From contig NZ_JAKNTW010000003.1 of the NCBI RefSeq assembly GCF_022213955.1, positions 1 to 64,000 on the forward strand: 64,000 nt of DNA, in the 5' to 3' direction. Below are positions 41,196 to 51,510 of the stretch, one piece after another (the stretch's first letter is position 1; each line of letters begins with the position of its first letter). The notes beneath the pieces are model-generated. The model searched no databases and was not told where the DNA came from. It saw only the letters and a program-made list of their open reading frames with translations. Source of the DNA: Dolomitihabitans soli. Its GTDB lineage: Bacteria; Actinomycetota; Actinomycetes; Streptosporangiales; Streptosporangiaceae. Position numbers and translations under genes: made by a program.

Positions 41196-41627
41196 ATGGC
41201 CTTCGAGGAGAAGAGCGCCTGGGTGATGATCGTGGTCTCCGTCGGCGCGTACACGATCTACCTGGCGACCGTCCTGGGCCGGGCCGGCGACGGCCCGCTC
41301 GCCGACGTCGCCTACGCGGGGACTCTGCTGTGGACCATCGGCGGCGCCATCGTCGCCGGGATCGTGGCCCACATCGCGATGGCTATCGCGGGCGGCCACG
41401 GCGCCGACCGCACCGACGAGCGCGACCGTGAGATCAACCAGGTCAGTGAGCGCATCGGGCAGTCGATCGTCATCATCGGCGCGCTCGCCGCACTGATCAT
41501 GGCCATCGCCGAGCTGCGCCACTTCTGGATCGCCAACGCCGTCTACCTGGCGTTCGTGCTGTCCTCGGTGCTCAGCTCGTTTGCCAAGATCATGGCGTAC
41601 CGCAAGGGCGGCTTCCAGACGTGGTGA
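41196..41627 (+). CDS. Small membrane protein, four helices, hypothetical
   Basis: A 143-residue inner-membrane protein with four hydrophobic helices (about 7-28, 43-66, 88-108 and 113-131). A cytosolic loop DRTDERDREINQVSERIGQS lies between helices two and three. Such proteins are often encoded directly upstream of a small XRE-type HTH gene, as here, and are thought to work with it in membrane signalling. No enzymatic motif. Its stop overlaps the start of the HTH gene. Confidence 0.75.
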   Translation: MAFEEKSAWVMIVVSVGAYTIYLATVLGRAGDGPLADVAYAGTLLWTIGGAIVAGIVAHIAMAIAGGHGADRTDERDREINQVSERIGQSIVIIGALAALIMAIAELRHFWIANAVYLAFVLSSVLSSFAKIMAYRKGGFQTW

Positions 41628-41854
41628 AGCCGACGCAGGTCACCAACGCGATCCGGGCCCTGCGGTTCGCACACGACGAGATGACCCAGGCCGAACTGGC
41701 CGACCGGGTCGGCGTCACCCGCCAGACCATCATCGCGATCGAACAGGGTCGCTACTCTCCCTCGCTGGAGATGGCGTTCCGCATCGCCCGGGTGTTCCGG
41801 GTCGGACTCGATGACGTCTTCCAGTACCCCGACACCGAAGGAGACCCCTTATGA
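41624..41854 (+). CDS. Small XRE-type helix-turn-helix regulator
   Basis: A 76-residue YozG/SinR-like repressor that is almost entirely one HTH domain: LRFAHDEMTQAELADRVGVT and RQTIIAIEQGRYSPSLEMAF, then RVFRVGLDDVFQYPD. Small proteins of this pattern repress their own operon together with an adjacent membrane protein. GTG codons at 41621 and 41624 are both possible. 41624 gives the GTGA overlap with the previous stop. Its own stop overlaps the oxidoreductase ATG. Confidence 0.88.
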   Translation: MKPTQVTNAIRALRFAHDEMTQAELADRVGVTRQTIIAIEQGRYSPSLEMAFRIARVFRVGLDDVFQYPDTEGDPL

Positions 41855-42804
41855 GGGCAATCGTCCAGGACGAGTACGGCCCGCCGCACATGCTGAACCT
41901 CGGCGAGGTCCCGATCCCGACGCCCGGCGCCGGCGATGTGCTGATCCAGGTGCACGCGGCCGGCGTCGACTACGGCGTGTGGCACGTCATGACCGGGCTG
42001 CCGCTCATCGGCCGCCTCGGCTTCGGCCTGCGCCGGCCCCGCAACCGCGTGCCGGGCATGGACGTGGCCGGCGTCGTGGAGTCCGTCGGCGCCAACGTGA
42101 CCGCGTTTCGCCCCGGCGACGAGGTGTACGGCGCGGCGACCGGAGCGTACGCGGAGTTCGCGCTCGCCCGCCCGGGCAAGCTCGCCCGCAAGCCCGCCAA
42201 CCTGAGCTTCACCGAAGCGGCGGCCGTACCCGTGTCAGGGGTGACCGCGTTGCGGGCCGTCGGCCAGGTCACCGCCGGCGAGAAGGTGCTGGTCATCGGC
42301 GCCGGCGGCGGAGTGGGCAGCTTCGCGACGCAACTCGCGGTCGTCGGCGGCGCCCACGTCACCGCCGTGTGCAGCACAGCCAAGGCCGACCTCGTCCGGT
42401 CGCTGGGCGCCCAGGCCGTCATCGACTACACGCGCGAGCCGCTCACCGGGACGTACGATCTGATCATCGACATCGCGGGCATCCGGCCGCTGGCCCTGCT
42501 GCGCGGGCTGCTCACCGAGCGCGGCCGGCTCGCCATCGTCGGCGGCGAGGGCGGCGGTCGGTGGTTCGGCGGGCTCAGCCGGCTGCTGGCCGCCCGGCTG
42601 ATCACCCCGTTCACGCGCCAGCGCCTGGACGCGCAGATCGCGCTGACCCGCACCGCCGACCTGGACGCGCTGCGTGACCTCATCGAGGCCGGGGCCGTGC
42701 GACCGGCCGTCGGGCGCACGTACTCCCTGGCGGAGGCCTCCACCGCGGTGGGTGACCTGGCGGCGGGCAACGCGCCCGGAAAGCTCGTCATCACGGTTGA
42801 TTGA
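41851..42804 (+). CDS. NAD(P)-dependent MDR oxidoreductase (quinone reductase-like)
   Basis: A 317-residue medium-chain dehydrogenase/reductase. The N-terminal GroES-like part contains MRAIVQDEYGPPHMLNLGEV, and PGMDVAGVVESVGANVTAF is the family motif. The Rossmann part has VLVIGAGGGVGSFATQLAVV. The structural and catalytic zinc Cys/His ligands of alcohol dehydrogenases are missing, so a zinc-independent quinone or enone reductase is more likely. Third gene of an overlapping operon with the membrane protein and HTH repressor. Confidence 0.87.
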   Translation: MRAIVQDEYGPPHMLNLGEVPIPTPGAGDVLIQVHAAGVDYGVWHVMTGLPLIGRLGFGLRRPRNRVPGMDVAGVVESVGANVTAFRPGDEVYGAATGAYAEFALARPGKLARKPANLSFTEAAAVPVSGVTALRAVGQVTAGEKVLVIGAGGGVGSFATQLAVVGGAHVTAVCSTAKADLVRSLGAQAVIDYTREPLTGTYDLIIDIAGIRPLALLRGLLTERGRLAIVGGEGGGRWFGGLSRLLAARLITPFTRQRLDAQIALTRTADLDALRDLIEAGAVRPAVGRTYSLAEASTAVGDLAAGNAPGKLVITVD

Positions 42805-42836
42805 CCCCGGAGCGCCTGGGCAGAGAGGTGCATCCG

Positions 42837-42947
42837 ATGACGGTCGACAGCCCCGAGGTGACGGCCGATGGTTGGTCGCGAGGGCGCCGGGAACGCACCG
42901 GTTGGTACATGTACGACTGGGCCAACAGCGCCTTCTCGACGACCGTG
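42837..42947 (+). pseudogene. N-terminal relic of UMF1-type MFS transporter
   Basis: From the ATG at 42837 about 37 codons read TVDSPEVTADGWSRGRRERT and GWYMYDWANSAFSTTV. The segment WYMYDWANSAFSTTV is the diagnostic first helix region of Atg22/UMF1-type major facilitators. The homology stops abruptly, and a long hairpin follows. The remainder of the transporter has been deleted. Confidence 0.65.
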
Positions 42948-42976
42948 GCGCCCGGGACACCACCGTGTGCGGCACC

Positions 42977-43022
42977 GGGCGACGGGGTGAGGGCGTCTGG
43001 TTCGCCCTTACCCCCGTCGCCC
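42977..43022. terminator. Strong bidirectional hairpin
   Basis: Left arm 42977-42995 and right arm 43003-43022 pair over about 18 bases with one wobble and one bulge (GGGCGAC at one end, GGGCG/CGCCC at the loop). It lies between the oxidoreductase operon with the MFS relic and the end of the minus-strand TPR gene. Confidence 0.7.
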
Positions 43023-43065
43023 GTAGGAGCCGGCAGCTCCTATGACGCCCGTGCAGTCGCGGCGA

Positions 43066-44388
43066 TCAGGCGGCCGCGCCGCGGGCGATGTAGAGGTTCA
43101 TGTCGGTGAAGTCGACGGTGATGTTGTAGGGCTTCCAGAAGCAGTGGGAAAACCAGCCCATCGTGTCGAACCCTGTCCCATAGGGCAGGGGCACGTTGAC
43201 CGGCTGGTTTGGGTTCGTGTAGCAGTAGACCTCCTTGGCGACGGCGTTGCCGAGGCGGATCTCCTTCGGGTAGCAGGGGTAGACGACGGCCGGGTGGCTT
43301 TGGGCAAAAGTCCCGATCTGGCGGTCGTAGTCGGTGCGGATCCCCAACTGCTCGGCCGTTTCCCCGCGCATGCCCGCGGCGATCTCGCTGCCTCCGCCGA
43401 AGTTCACGCCCACCACCCCTGTGCGGGAGCCGGCGACGCCGGCGAAGCTGCCCGTGCTGTGCAGGTATTGCTCACGGGCCAGCCACAGCGGCAGGGGTTC
43501 GGTGCCCGCCCGTGTGGCGGCGGCGCGTGCCTTCCTGGCCGTTTCGGGGGTGCGGCGGCGCAGGATCAGTTGCCGGCCCGCGTAGGCGAAGGTGGTCAGC
43601 AAGTGGTAGAAGACCCACATGCCGATCAGGCCGTCGCTGTCGGTGCCGACATCTTCGCCCGACTCCGTTGCCGACCAGCCCACGGGGATGTTGCGCAGTT
43701 CGATGCCGCCCAGCTTGAACGACTCCAGCACCCCGTAGTGTGCCCATACGGTGCCGCCCTCGAAATCGATCTTCTGACTGGCGACGGGGCTCAGCCCGGC
43801 CTCCTCGGCCACCGTCGAGGTCAAGCCAAGATTCGGGGCGCCGGTGTAGAACGTGAAGCGCTTCGGCGGTCCGCCGTTGACCGAGGCCTCTACCAGCGGA
43901 ATCGGGTCCATCTGCTGGAATGGCAGCCGCGCGATGTCGCCGTGGACCTGATAGGCCTCGCCGCGGACTGCCGCGAACCATTTGGCGTAGGCTTCTTCGC
44001 CGGCCGCTTGCCAGTGTGGTGCGGAGAGGGCGAGTTTGTCCTGCCGGATGTAGCAGTCGCCCAGGAAGTAGTTGGCGTCCTTGTCGCCGGGCGCCAGCTG
44101 GATGGCCATCTTGAGATACTTTTCGGCGTCGGGGAACTTGTTGGCCAGCAGCCCGACATAGCCGCGCCGGCGGGCCGCGTGCACATTCTTGGGATCTGTT
44201 TTCAGGATCTCCTCGTACGCGCGGCCGGCCTGCTCGAACTTCCCGGCCTTGAACAGCGCGTCCGCGTCACCGCTGCCGGCCAGCGCCGTGGCCGCCCCGC
44301 CCAGCAGCGGCGCGGTCGCGGCGGCACCGGCCAGGACGGCGGCGCCCCGCAACAGCGAACGCCGGTCCCACTCTCCGTTATTGGCCAC
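43066..44388 (-). CDS. Tat-exported TPR protein with retropepsin-like domain lacking the catalytic Asp
   Basis: A 440-residue exported protein. The GTG at 44388 (SD AAGGAG) opens a Tat signal (DRRSLLRGAAVLAGAAATAP, cleavage near ALA). Residues about 38-130 form two or three TPRs (DALFKAGKFEQAGRAYEEIL, NKFPDAEKYLKMAIQLAPGD). The rest resembles an aspartyl protease-like fold of bacterial retropepsins: VEASVNGGPPKRFTFYTGAP, where the usual catalytic DTGA is YTGA, and DSDGLIGMWVFYHLLTTFAY, the usual second half of the fold. Without the Asp no proteolysis is expected. It may be a binding or scaffolding derivative. The C-terminal 110 residues are unassigned. Confidence 0.78.
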   Translation of the reverse strand: MANNGEWDRRSLLRGAAVLAGAAATAPLLGGAATALAGSGDADALFKAGKFEQAGRAYEEILKTDPKNVHAARRRGYVGLLANKFPDAEKYLKMAIQLAPGDKDANYFLGDCYIRQDKLALSAPHWQAAGEEAYAKWFAAVRGEAYQVHGDIARLPFQQMDPIPLVEASVNGGPPKRFTFYTGAPNLGLTSTVAEEAGLSPVASQKIDFEGGTVWAHYGVLESFKLGGIELRNIPVGWSATESGEDVGTDSDGLIGMWVFYHLLTTFAYAGRQLILRRRTPETARKARAAATRAGTEPLPLWLAREQYLHSTGSFAGVAGSRTGVVGVNFGGGSEIAAGMRGETAEQLGIRTDYDRQIGTFAQSHPAVVYPCYPKEIRLGNAVAKEVYCYTNPNQPVNVPLPYGTGFDTMGWFSHCFWKPYNITVDFTDMNLYIARGAAA

Positions 44389-44982
44389 GCCTTCTCCTTT
44401 TCGTGATCGCCTTCGTCGTGACGTTCTGTCCCAGCGGACGGTCACAGCAGCTCCGGCCGGTTCGTCTCGCCCTGCTTGATGAGGGCGACGCCGGAGTTGC
44501 CGGGGCCACCCGGGCCTTGAAGCGTCGTCCCGATGCGGGCGGCCGGATCGGTGGCCTTGCGCCGGGCCATGAACTCGCCCGTAACTCGCCCGCCGGGCAA
44601 CCCGTCCACTGTCGGCTGGCCGTGTCCCCGCCTCGTTCGCGCCGTGTCATGGTTGCGTCACAGTCGCGCCGGCGGTGGCCGCCGTCGAGAAACCGTGACC
44701 TACGGCAGACGCGCGCATTCGCCGCCAAGCGTGGTTCGTCATGAACGAGGCCGGGGCGCTGAAGTACGGCCACTGCCGAACACGACTCCGCCGAACCCGC
44801 TGATCAAGACGTAGTCGAGCAACTCCACACGGTTCAGGGCTCCGAACACGTTTCTTACAGCGACGCCCAACCCTCACCTGTAATTGCCTCCACCACCGAA
44901 TGAATGGGTACATCATGAGCAAGGTTTGGTTCATCACCGTTTCGTCGGAGGAGAACACGCGGTCTGCAGATGCCTGGAGCGT
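44389..44982. other. Gap with short SDR relic
   Basis: About 590 bases without an intact gene. At 44915 an ATG opens MSKVWFITVSSEENTR, which matches the N-terminus of short-chain dehydrogenases (normally MSKVWFITGASRG) for about nine residues and then diverges. It is a truncated relic. The remainder shows nothing recognisable. Confidence 0.45.
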
Positions 44983-45801
44983 TCAGCGTCCTCTGCGCAT
45001 GTAGGCGCGGAGTGACAGCGGGACGAAGATCACCAGCAGCGCGGCCGACCAGAGCAGGACGGTGGTCACCGGATGCGCGAGTGGCCAGGCCACGTTTCCG
45101 GACGGGGCGCCCGGGTTGCCGAACAGCTCGCGGGAGGCGGCGGTGAGCGTGCTCACCGGGTTCCAGTCGGCCAGGAAGCGCAGCCAGCCCGGCATGCCGT
45201 CGGTCGGGACGAACGCGTTCGACAGCATCGTGAACGGCAGGCCCAGCGGCACCATCGCGTCGGCGACCTGGTCGTTCTTCACCGCCAGGCCCACATAGAC
45301 GCCCACCCAGCTCAGCGCGTACCGCAGTACGATCATCAGCAGGAACGCCTGGGCCGTGGGGATCAGGCCGCGGTGCGGCTGCCAGCCCACCAGCAGGCCC
45401 GCGACCACCATGATGGCCAGCATCAGCAGGCCGGTCAGCAGGTCGGCGCCGGTCTGCCCGAACGGCACCGCCAAGCGCGCCATCGGCATGGAGCGGAACC
45501 GGTCCATCACACCGCGGGAGGCGTCGGTGGCCATCCGCGTCATGACCCCCATCACCGCGGAGAAGGTCACCATCGCGAACAGGCCGGGCATGAGGTACTC
45601 GCGGTAGTCGCCGCCGTCCGGCACCTGGATCGCGCTGCCGAAGACGTACCCGAACAGCACGACCATGATGACCGGGAAGATCAGCGCGGCGATGATCTGC
45701 CCGGGCTCTTGCCGCAGCCGTCCCAGCTCGCGGCCGACCAGGGTCAGCCCGTCGGTGAGCGTCCAGCGCAGGCGGACCAGTGGCGAGGTGAGGGCGGTCA
45801 T
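44983..45801 (-). CDS. drrB: ABC-2 type permease, DrrB family
   Basis: A 272-residue integral membrane subunit with six hydrophobic helices of the ABC-2 class. It contains QEPGQIIAALIFPVIMVVLF, GYVFGSAIQVPDGGDYREYL and LMPGLFAMVTFSAVMGV, typical of daunorubicin-resistance (DrrB-like) exporters. Its start overlaps the stop of the ATPase gene (ATGA), so both are made together. The pair would export a hydrophobic compound. The adjacent TetR regulator and tandem operators suggest drug-inducible control. The gene symbol refers to the family. Confidence 0.88.
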   Translation of the reverse strand: MTALTSPLVRLRWTLTDGLTLVGRELGRLRQEPGQIIAALIFPVIMVVLFGYVFGSAIQVPDGGDYREYLMPGLFAMVTFSAVMGVMTRMATDASRGVMDRFRSMPMARLAVPFGQTGADLLTGLLMLAIMVVAGLLVGWQPHRGLIPTAQAFLLMIVLRYALSWVGVYVGLAVKNDQVADAMVPLGLPFTMLSNAFVPTDGMPGWLRFLADWNPVSTLTAASRELFGNPGAPSGNVAWPLAHPVTTVLLWSAALLVIFVPLSLRAYMRRGR

Positions 45802-46742
45802 CGGACGGGCTCCTTGTGGTCGGTGAGGCGCAGGAAGACCTCGTCGAGGGTGGGGCGGCGCAGGCTCACGTCGGCGGCGGCGACACCGGCGTGGTCGAGC
45901 TTGCGCACGATGTCGGCGAGGCGGAGGCCGGTGGCGGGCAGGGCGACGGTGAGCCGGTCGGCGTCGGTCGTCGTGGGTTCGGTGCCGGCCAGGGTGTTCA
46001 GGACGGTCGCCGCCTCAGGCATCGCGGCGGGGTCTTCGAGGGTGACGTCGAGGCGGTCCCCGATCGTGGCCTTCAGCTCGTCGGGCGTGCCGGTGGCGAT
46101 CACCTGCCCGTGGTCGATGACGGCGATGTCGTCGGCCAGGTGGTCGGCTTCGTCCAGATACTGCGTGGTGAGCAGCACCGTGGTGCCGTCGGCCACCAGC
46201 TCGCGGATGCTGTCCCAGATCTCGCCGCGGCTGCGCGGGTCCAGGCCGGTGGTGGGCTCGTCCAGGAAGAGCACGTCGGGGCGCAGGATGAGGCAGGTGA
46301 TCAGGTCGAGTCGGCGGCGCATGCCGCCGGAGTAGCCGGCGACCGGACGATCGGCGGCGTCCATCAGGCCGAAGCGGTCGAGCAGCTCGTCGGCCCGCCG
46401 GTGCGCCTGGCGGCGGGGCAGGTGGTAGAGGCGCCCGAACATGCGCAGGTTGCCACGGCCGGTGAGCTTCTCGTCCACGGCGGCGTACTGGCCCGCGAGC
46501 CCGATCCGCTCACGCACTTTGCCGGCCTCGCGAACGACGTCGTATCCGGCGATGCGGGCGTGCCCGGCATCGGGATCGGACAGGGTCGCCAGGATGCGCA
46601 CCGCGGTCGTCTTCCCCGCGCCGTTCGGCCCGAGCACGCCGCAGACCGTCCCTCCCGGGACGCTCAGGTCCAGGCCCCGCAGAGCATGGGCGCCGCCGAA
46701 GGACTTGTGCAGCCCCTCGGCGATCACGATCGGATCAGACAT
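45798..46742 (-). CDS. drrA: ABC transporter ATPase, DrrA family
   Basis: A 314-residue ATP-binding subunit. Walker A GPNGAGKTTAVRILATL, Q-loop GLAGQYAAVD, signature YSGGMRRRLDL, Walker B VLFLDEPTTGLD and the H-loop TTQYLDEADHLADD are all intact. The C-terminal extension ending LRRPTLDEVFLRLTD is the DrrA-type hallmark. It energises the overlapping DrrB-like permease. The ATG at 46742 has GGAGGGG upstream and is divergent from the TetR gene. Confidence 0.93.
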   Translation of the reverse strand: MSDPIVIAEGLHKSFGGAHALRGLDLSVPGGTVCGVLGPNGAGKTTAVRILATLSDPDAGHARIAGYDVVREAGKVRERIGLAGQYAAVDEKLTGRGNLRMFGRLYHLPRRQAHRRADELLDRFGLMDAADRPVAGYSGGMRRRLDLITCLILRPDVLFLDEPTTGLDPRSRGEIWDSIRELVADGTTVLLTTQYLDEADHLADDIAVIDHGQVIATGTPDELKATIGDRLDVTLEDPAAMPEAATVLNTLAGTEPTTTDADRLTVALPATGLRLADIVRKLDHAGVAAADVSLRRPTLDEVFLRLTDHKEPVR

Positions 46743-46754
46743 GACCCCTCCACT

Positions 46755-46809
46755 GGGTACGTTGTACGCGGTTGTGGGGTCAGGCTAAATTACTGGGTAC
46801 TATGTACGC
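46755..46809. promoter_or_regulatory. Two direct copies of a palindromic TetR operator
   Basis: GGGTACGTTGTACGC (46755-46769) and GGGTACTATGTACGC (46795-46809) each contain GTAC-NNN-GTAC dyads. The copies are 40 bases apart, nearly four helical turns, between divergent drrA and tetR. Confidence 0.7.
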
Positions 46810-46827
46810 AACTTGGGGGAGGAGACG

Positions 46828-47616
46828 GTGACCGACGCCGAGTACGTGAACATCTGGATGCGGCCCGAACGCCCGGCCCGCGGGCCGAAGCCCACCTACA
46901 GCCGCGCGCAGATCACCGAGGCGGCGATCCGGATCGCCGACGCCGAGGGGCTGGAGGCCGCCACCATGCGGCGGATCGCCGCTGAGATCGGCGCGGGCGC
47001 GATGTCCCTCTACCGGTACGTCCCGAGCCGCGACAACCTGGTCGAGCTCATGACCGACCGGCTACAGGGCGAGATCGACGTCGCGGGCATGCCCTCGGGC
47101 GACTGGCGCACGGACCTGACCCGCTACGCCGACGGGCTGCGGGCCATGTGGCTGAGGCACCCGTGGATCGCCACCGTGCAGCGGTCACTCCCCAGCTTCG
47201 GCCCCAACCAACTGCTCTTGATCGAACGGCTGATGGGAGTGCTCGACGCCTTCGTCTCCATCGACGAGAACCTCGGCCTCATGGCCATGCTGAACGGCTA
47301 CATCGAGGGCACCGTCCGCGAGGAGATCAGCTCGGCCAAGGAAGTCCGCCGCAGCGGGCTCAGCGAGTCGGAGTGGATGGCGCGGAGCTACCCGTACGTC
47401 GACCGGCTGGTGAAGAGCGGGGAGTACCCGATCTTCACCAAGATCGTGATGGAGGCGCGCCACCCGCACCTGAGCCGCGACGACCAGTTCCGGTACGGGC
47501 TCCAGCGCGTCCTCGACTGCATCGCCGCGGCCCTCCCATCAACGGCCGAGTCTCCGATGTCGGCGCACCGAGAAGGGCGGAAAGAACAGGACGGGCCAGG
47601 GCGGGCTCGTAGTTAA
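46828..47616 (+). CDS. TetR/AcrR family transcriptional regulator
   Basis: A 262-residue repressor. The helix-turn-helix (about 20-66) reads AQITEAAIRIADAEGLEAAT, MRRIAAEIGAGAMSLYRYVP and SRDNLVELMTD. The C-terminal domain with PYVDRLVKSGEYPIFTKIVM resembles TetR_C_1-type (tetracycline/actinorhodin repressor class) domains. GTG 46828 follows GGGGGAGGAG. Divergent from the DrrAB pair with two operators between, so it most likely represses the exporter and itself. Confidence 0.9.
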   Translation: MTDAEYVNIWMRPERPARGPKPTYSRAQITEAAIRIADAEGLEAATMRRIAAEIGAGAMSLYRYVPSRDNLVELMTDRLQGEIDVAGMPSGDWRTDLTRYADGLRAMWLRHPWIATVQRSLPSFGPNQLLLIERLMGVLDAFVSIDENLGLMAMLNGYIEGTVREEISSAKEVRRSGLSESEWMARSYPYVDRLVKSGEYPIFTKIVMEARHPHLSRDDQFRYGLQRVLDCIAAALPSTAESPMSAHREGRKEQDGPGRARS

Positions 47617-47822
47617 CCATCCGAGAAGGCATCAAGAGCGAGATAGACGCACAAGCCATGCCTAAATGCGCAGCGGCGGCCCGTACCTGGTCACGGGTGG
47701 AGTCCGGGGCTTGCCGATGCCGGGGTATTCCCCGACGAGGATGGGCTGGACGCCTTCCGATGGTCAGTCGCTACTGGCCGTTCCGATCCTTCTCACGGGC
47801 CTTTTCGGTTGCTCAGGCGAAA

Positions 47823-49858
<2,036 letters not shown>

Positions 49859-49984
49859 GAGCGGAACGACTGCTGGGTGTTCTCCGGCACTCAGTACATG
49901 AAGATCCGCGTCACCGATGGCGCCTACGATGACACGGTGCTCGAGGGCCCCAAGCCCCTCCGCGACTGGGCCGCCCTCCGCTGA
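49859..49984 (+). pseudogene. Relic of hemopexin-repeat protein C-terminus
   Basis: A 41-codon run reads ERNDCWVFSGTQYMKIRVTD and GAYDDTVLEGPKPLRDWAAL before a stop. The WVFSGTQYMKI strand and the following loop match hemopexin-type repeats of secreted actinobacterial proteins. No upstream blades or start remain in frame. Confidence 0.45.
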
Positions 49985-50003
49985 CCATTCCGTCGCCGGG
50001 ATC

Positions 50004-51485
50004 TCAGCGGTCGGCGCCGAAGCCGGTCACTCCTCGCGACTGGTCGAACTGGTGGATCCGGGTCAGCGGCCATTCCGCGTAGGGGAAGGTCCGCAGCACG
50101 TCGCCGTCGAAGGCCTCGGTCACGCCCTCGGCTCGGAGATGCTCGGCCAACACCGCCGTCAGCCGGTCGGCGTCCCCCGGCCGCTCCGCCTGCACCGGCT
50201 CGATCTCGTGCGGATCGGCCGCGAGATCGAACAGCAGCCGGTGCCCGCCGTTGGCCAGCCAGATCAGCTTCAGGCGGCCTTGCCGGACCATCGCCTTGAA
50301 CCGCCGGGTGCCAGGTCGCCCGTGGTAGCCGAACAGCGTTTCCCGGGGCTGCGCCGTACCGGTCAGCAGGCCGAGCAGGTCACTGCCCTGCCGCAGCTCC
50401 GGCTGCCCGGCGGCGGAGGTGGCCAGGCCGAACAGGTCGGTCAGGCAGACCAGCTCGGATCGTCGATCGCCGGCTGCGATCCGCCCCGGCCAGGAAATCA
50501 GGAACGGGACCCGAGCGGACGCCTCGAAGAAACTCTCCTTCTGCCAGCCATGATGATCACCGAGCAGATCGCCGTGATCGGCGAAGAAGCAGATCACGGT
50601 GTTGTCCGCGTCCGGTCTTCGCTCCACCGCGTCCAGCAGGTCGCCGATACAGCCGTCGATGTAGCTGATCTCGCCGTAGTACCGGGCCTTCAGCGTCCGG
50701 GCCCGGTGCGGGTCGACGTCCTCGGCGTAGACCAGGTGGTTCATCCAGGGAATGTGCTGATCGAGGTGATCGATGTCGCGAGCGCCGCACACCGGGTCGG
50801 GCATCCGGTCCGGGTCGTACATCCGGTTGTACGGCAGCGGCGGCGCGAACGGAGGATGAGGGCCGATGTAGGACACGACTCCGAACCAGGGCCGGTCGTC
50901 GTCGTCGGCCATCAGCCCGATCGCCTCCCGGGTGGCCCAGGACTCGACCGTGCAGTCCGCCGGCAATGGGCTGAGCTGCGGCATGTAGTACATGTCGGTC
51001 CGCTCGCCCATCAGCGCCTCGATCCAGTCGTACTCGGGATGTTCGGCCGCGATCCACGACGCGTAGGCGTCCCCGGCCCGCTGTTCGGGGCTGGCGTAGA
51101 ACTCCTCGCTGTGGCGCTGCACTTCGTAGCCGACCGGCGCGTCCCAGGGCGCGGTGTGGAACTTGCCGACTCCCCAGGTGCGATACCCACGGTGGCCCAT
51201 CGCCTCGGCCAGGTAAGGGCCGCAGCATTCCCGGATCGCGGCGTGCCCCCCGTCCGGGACGGTGTTGTCGTACACCCCGGTCCGGGTTGGTTCGCATCCG
51301 CTGCGCAGCGTGTATCGAGCCGGAACGCAGACCGGGGAACTGGAGTACGCGCTGGTGAAGGTGGTCCCGCGAGCGACCAGTCGATCAATGTTGGGCGTCG
51401 CGAGATCGGTGTTGCCGAGCGCCGCGATCGTGTCGAACCGCTGCTGGTCGGTCATCACGAACAGCACATTCGGGCGGGGGGACAT
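50004..51485 (-). CDS. Sulfatase (formylglycine-dependent), type I
   Basis: A 493-residue cytosolic hydrolase of the alkaline phosphatase/sulfatase superfamily. Metal-binding motif NVLFVMTDQQRFDTIAALGN, the modification signature CVPAR in SSPVCVPARYTLRSG (Cys to be oxidised to formylglycine), GVGKFHTAP and the second metal motif FFADHGDLLGDHHGW are intact. It would remove a sulfate ester from a carbohydrate. No signal peptide, so the substrate is desulfated after import. The formylglycine-generating enzyme is not in this window. ATG 51485 lies 25 bases after the upstream sulfatase gene's stop. Last gene of the LacI-controlled operon. Confidence 0.9.
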   Translation of the reverse strand: MSPRPNVLFVMTDQQRFDTIAALGNTDLATPNIDRLVARGTTFTSAYSSSPVCVPARYTLRSGCEPTRTGVYDNTVPDGGHAAIRECCGPYLAEAMGHRGYRTWGVGKFHTAPWDAPVGYEVQRHSEEFYASPEQRAGDAYASWIAAEHPEYDWIEALMGERTDMYYMPQLSPLPADCTVESWATREAIGLMADDDDRPWFGVVSYIGPHPPFAPPLPYNRMYDPDRMPDPVCGARDIDHLDQHIPWMNHLVYAEDVDPHRARTLKARYYGEISYIDGCIGDLLDAVERRPDADNTVICFFADHGDLLGDHHGWQKESFFEASARVPFLISWPGRIAAGDRRSELVCLTDLFGLATSAAGQPELRQGSDLLGLLTGTAQPRETLFGYHGRPGTRRFKAMVRQGRLKLIWLANGGHRLLFDLAADPHEIEPVQAERPGDADRLTAVLAEHLRAEGVTEAFDGDVLRTFPYAEWPLTRIHQFDQSRGVTGFGADR

Positions 51486-51510
51486 GAATGGGTCTCTCCT
51501 CACAGAGCGG

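Noticed and set aside
45073-46335. 420-codon plus-strand frame
   Set aside because: Antisense to the DrrAB genes; low-complexity His/Gln/Arg-rich product without domain motifs.
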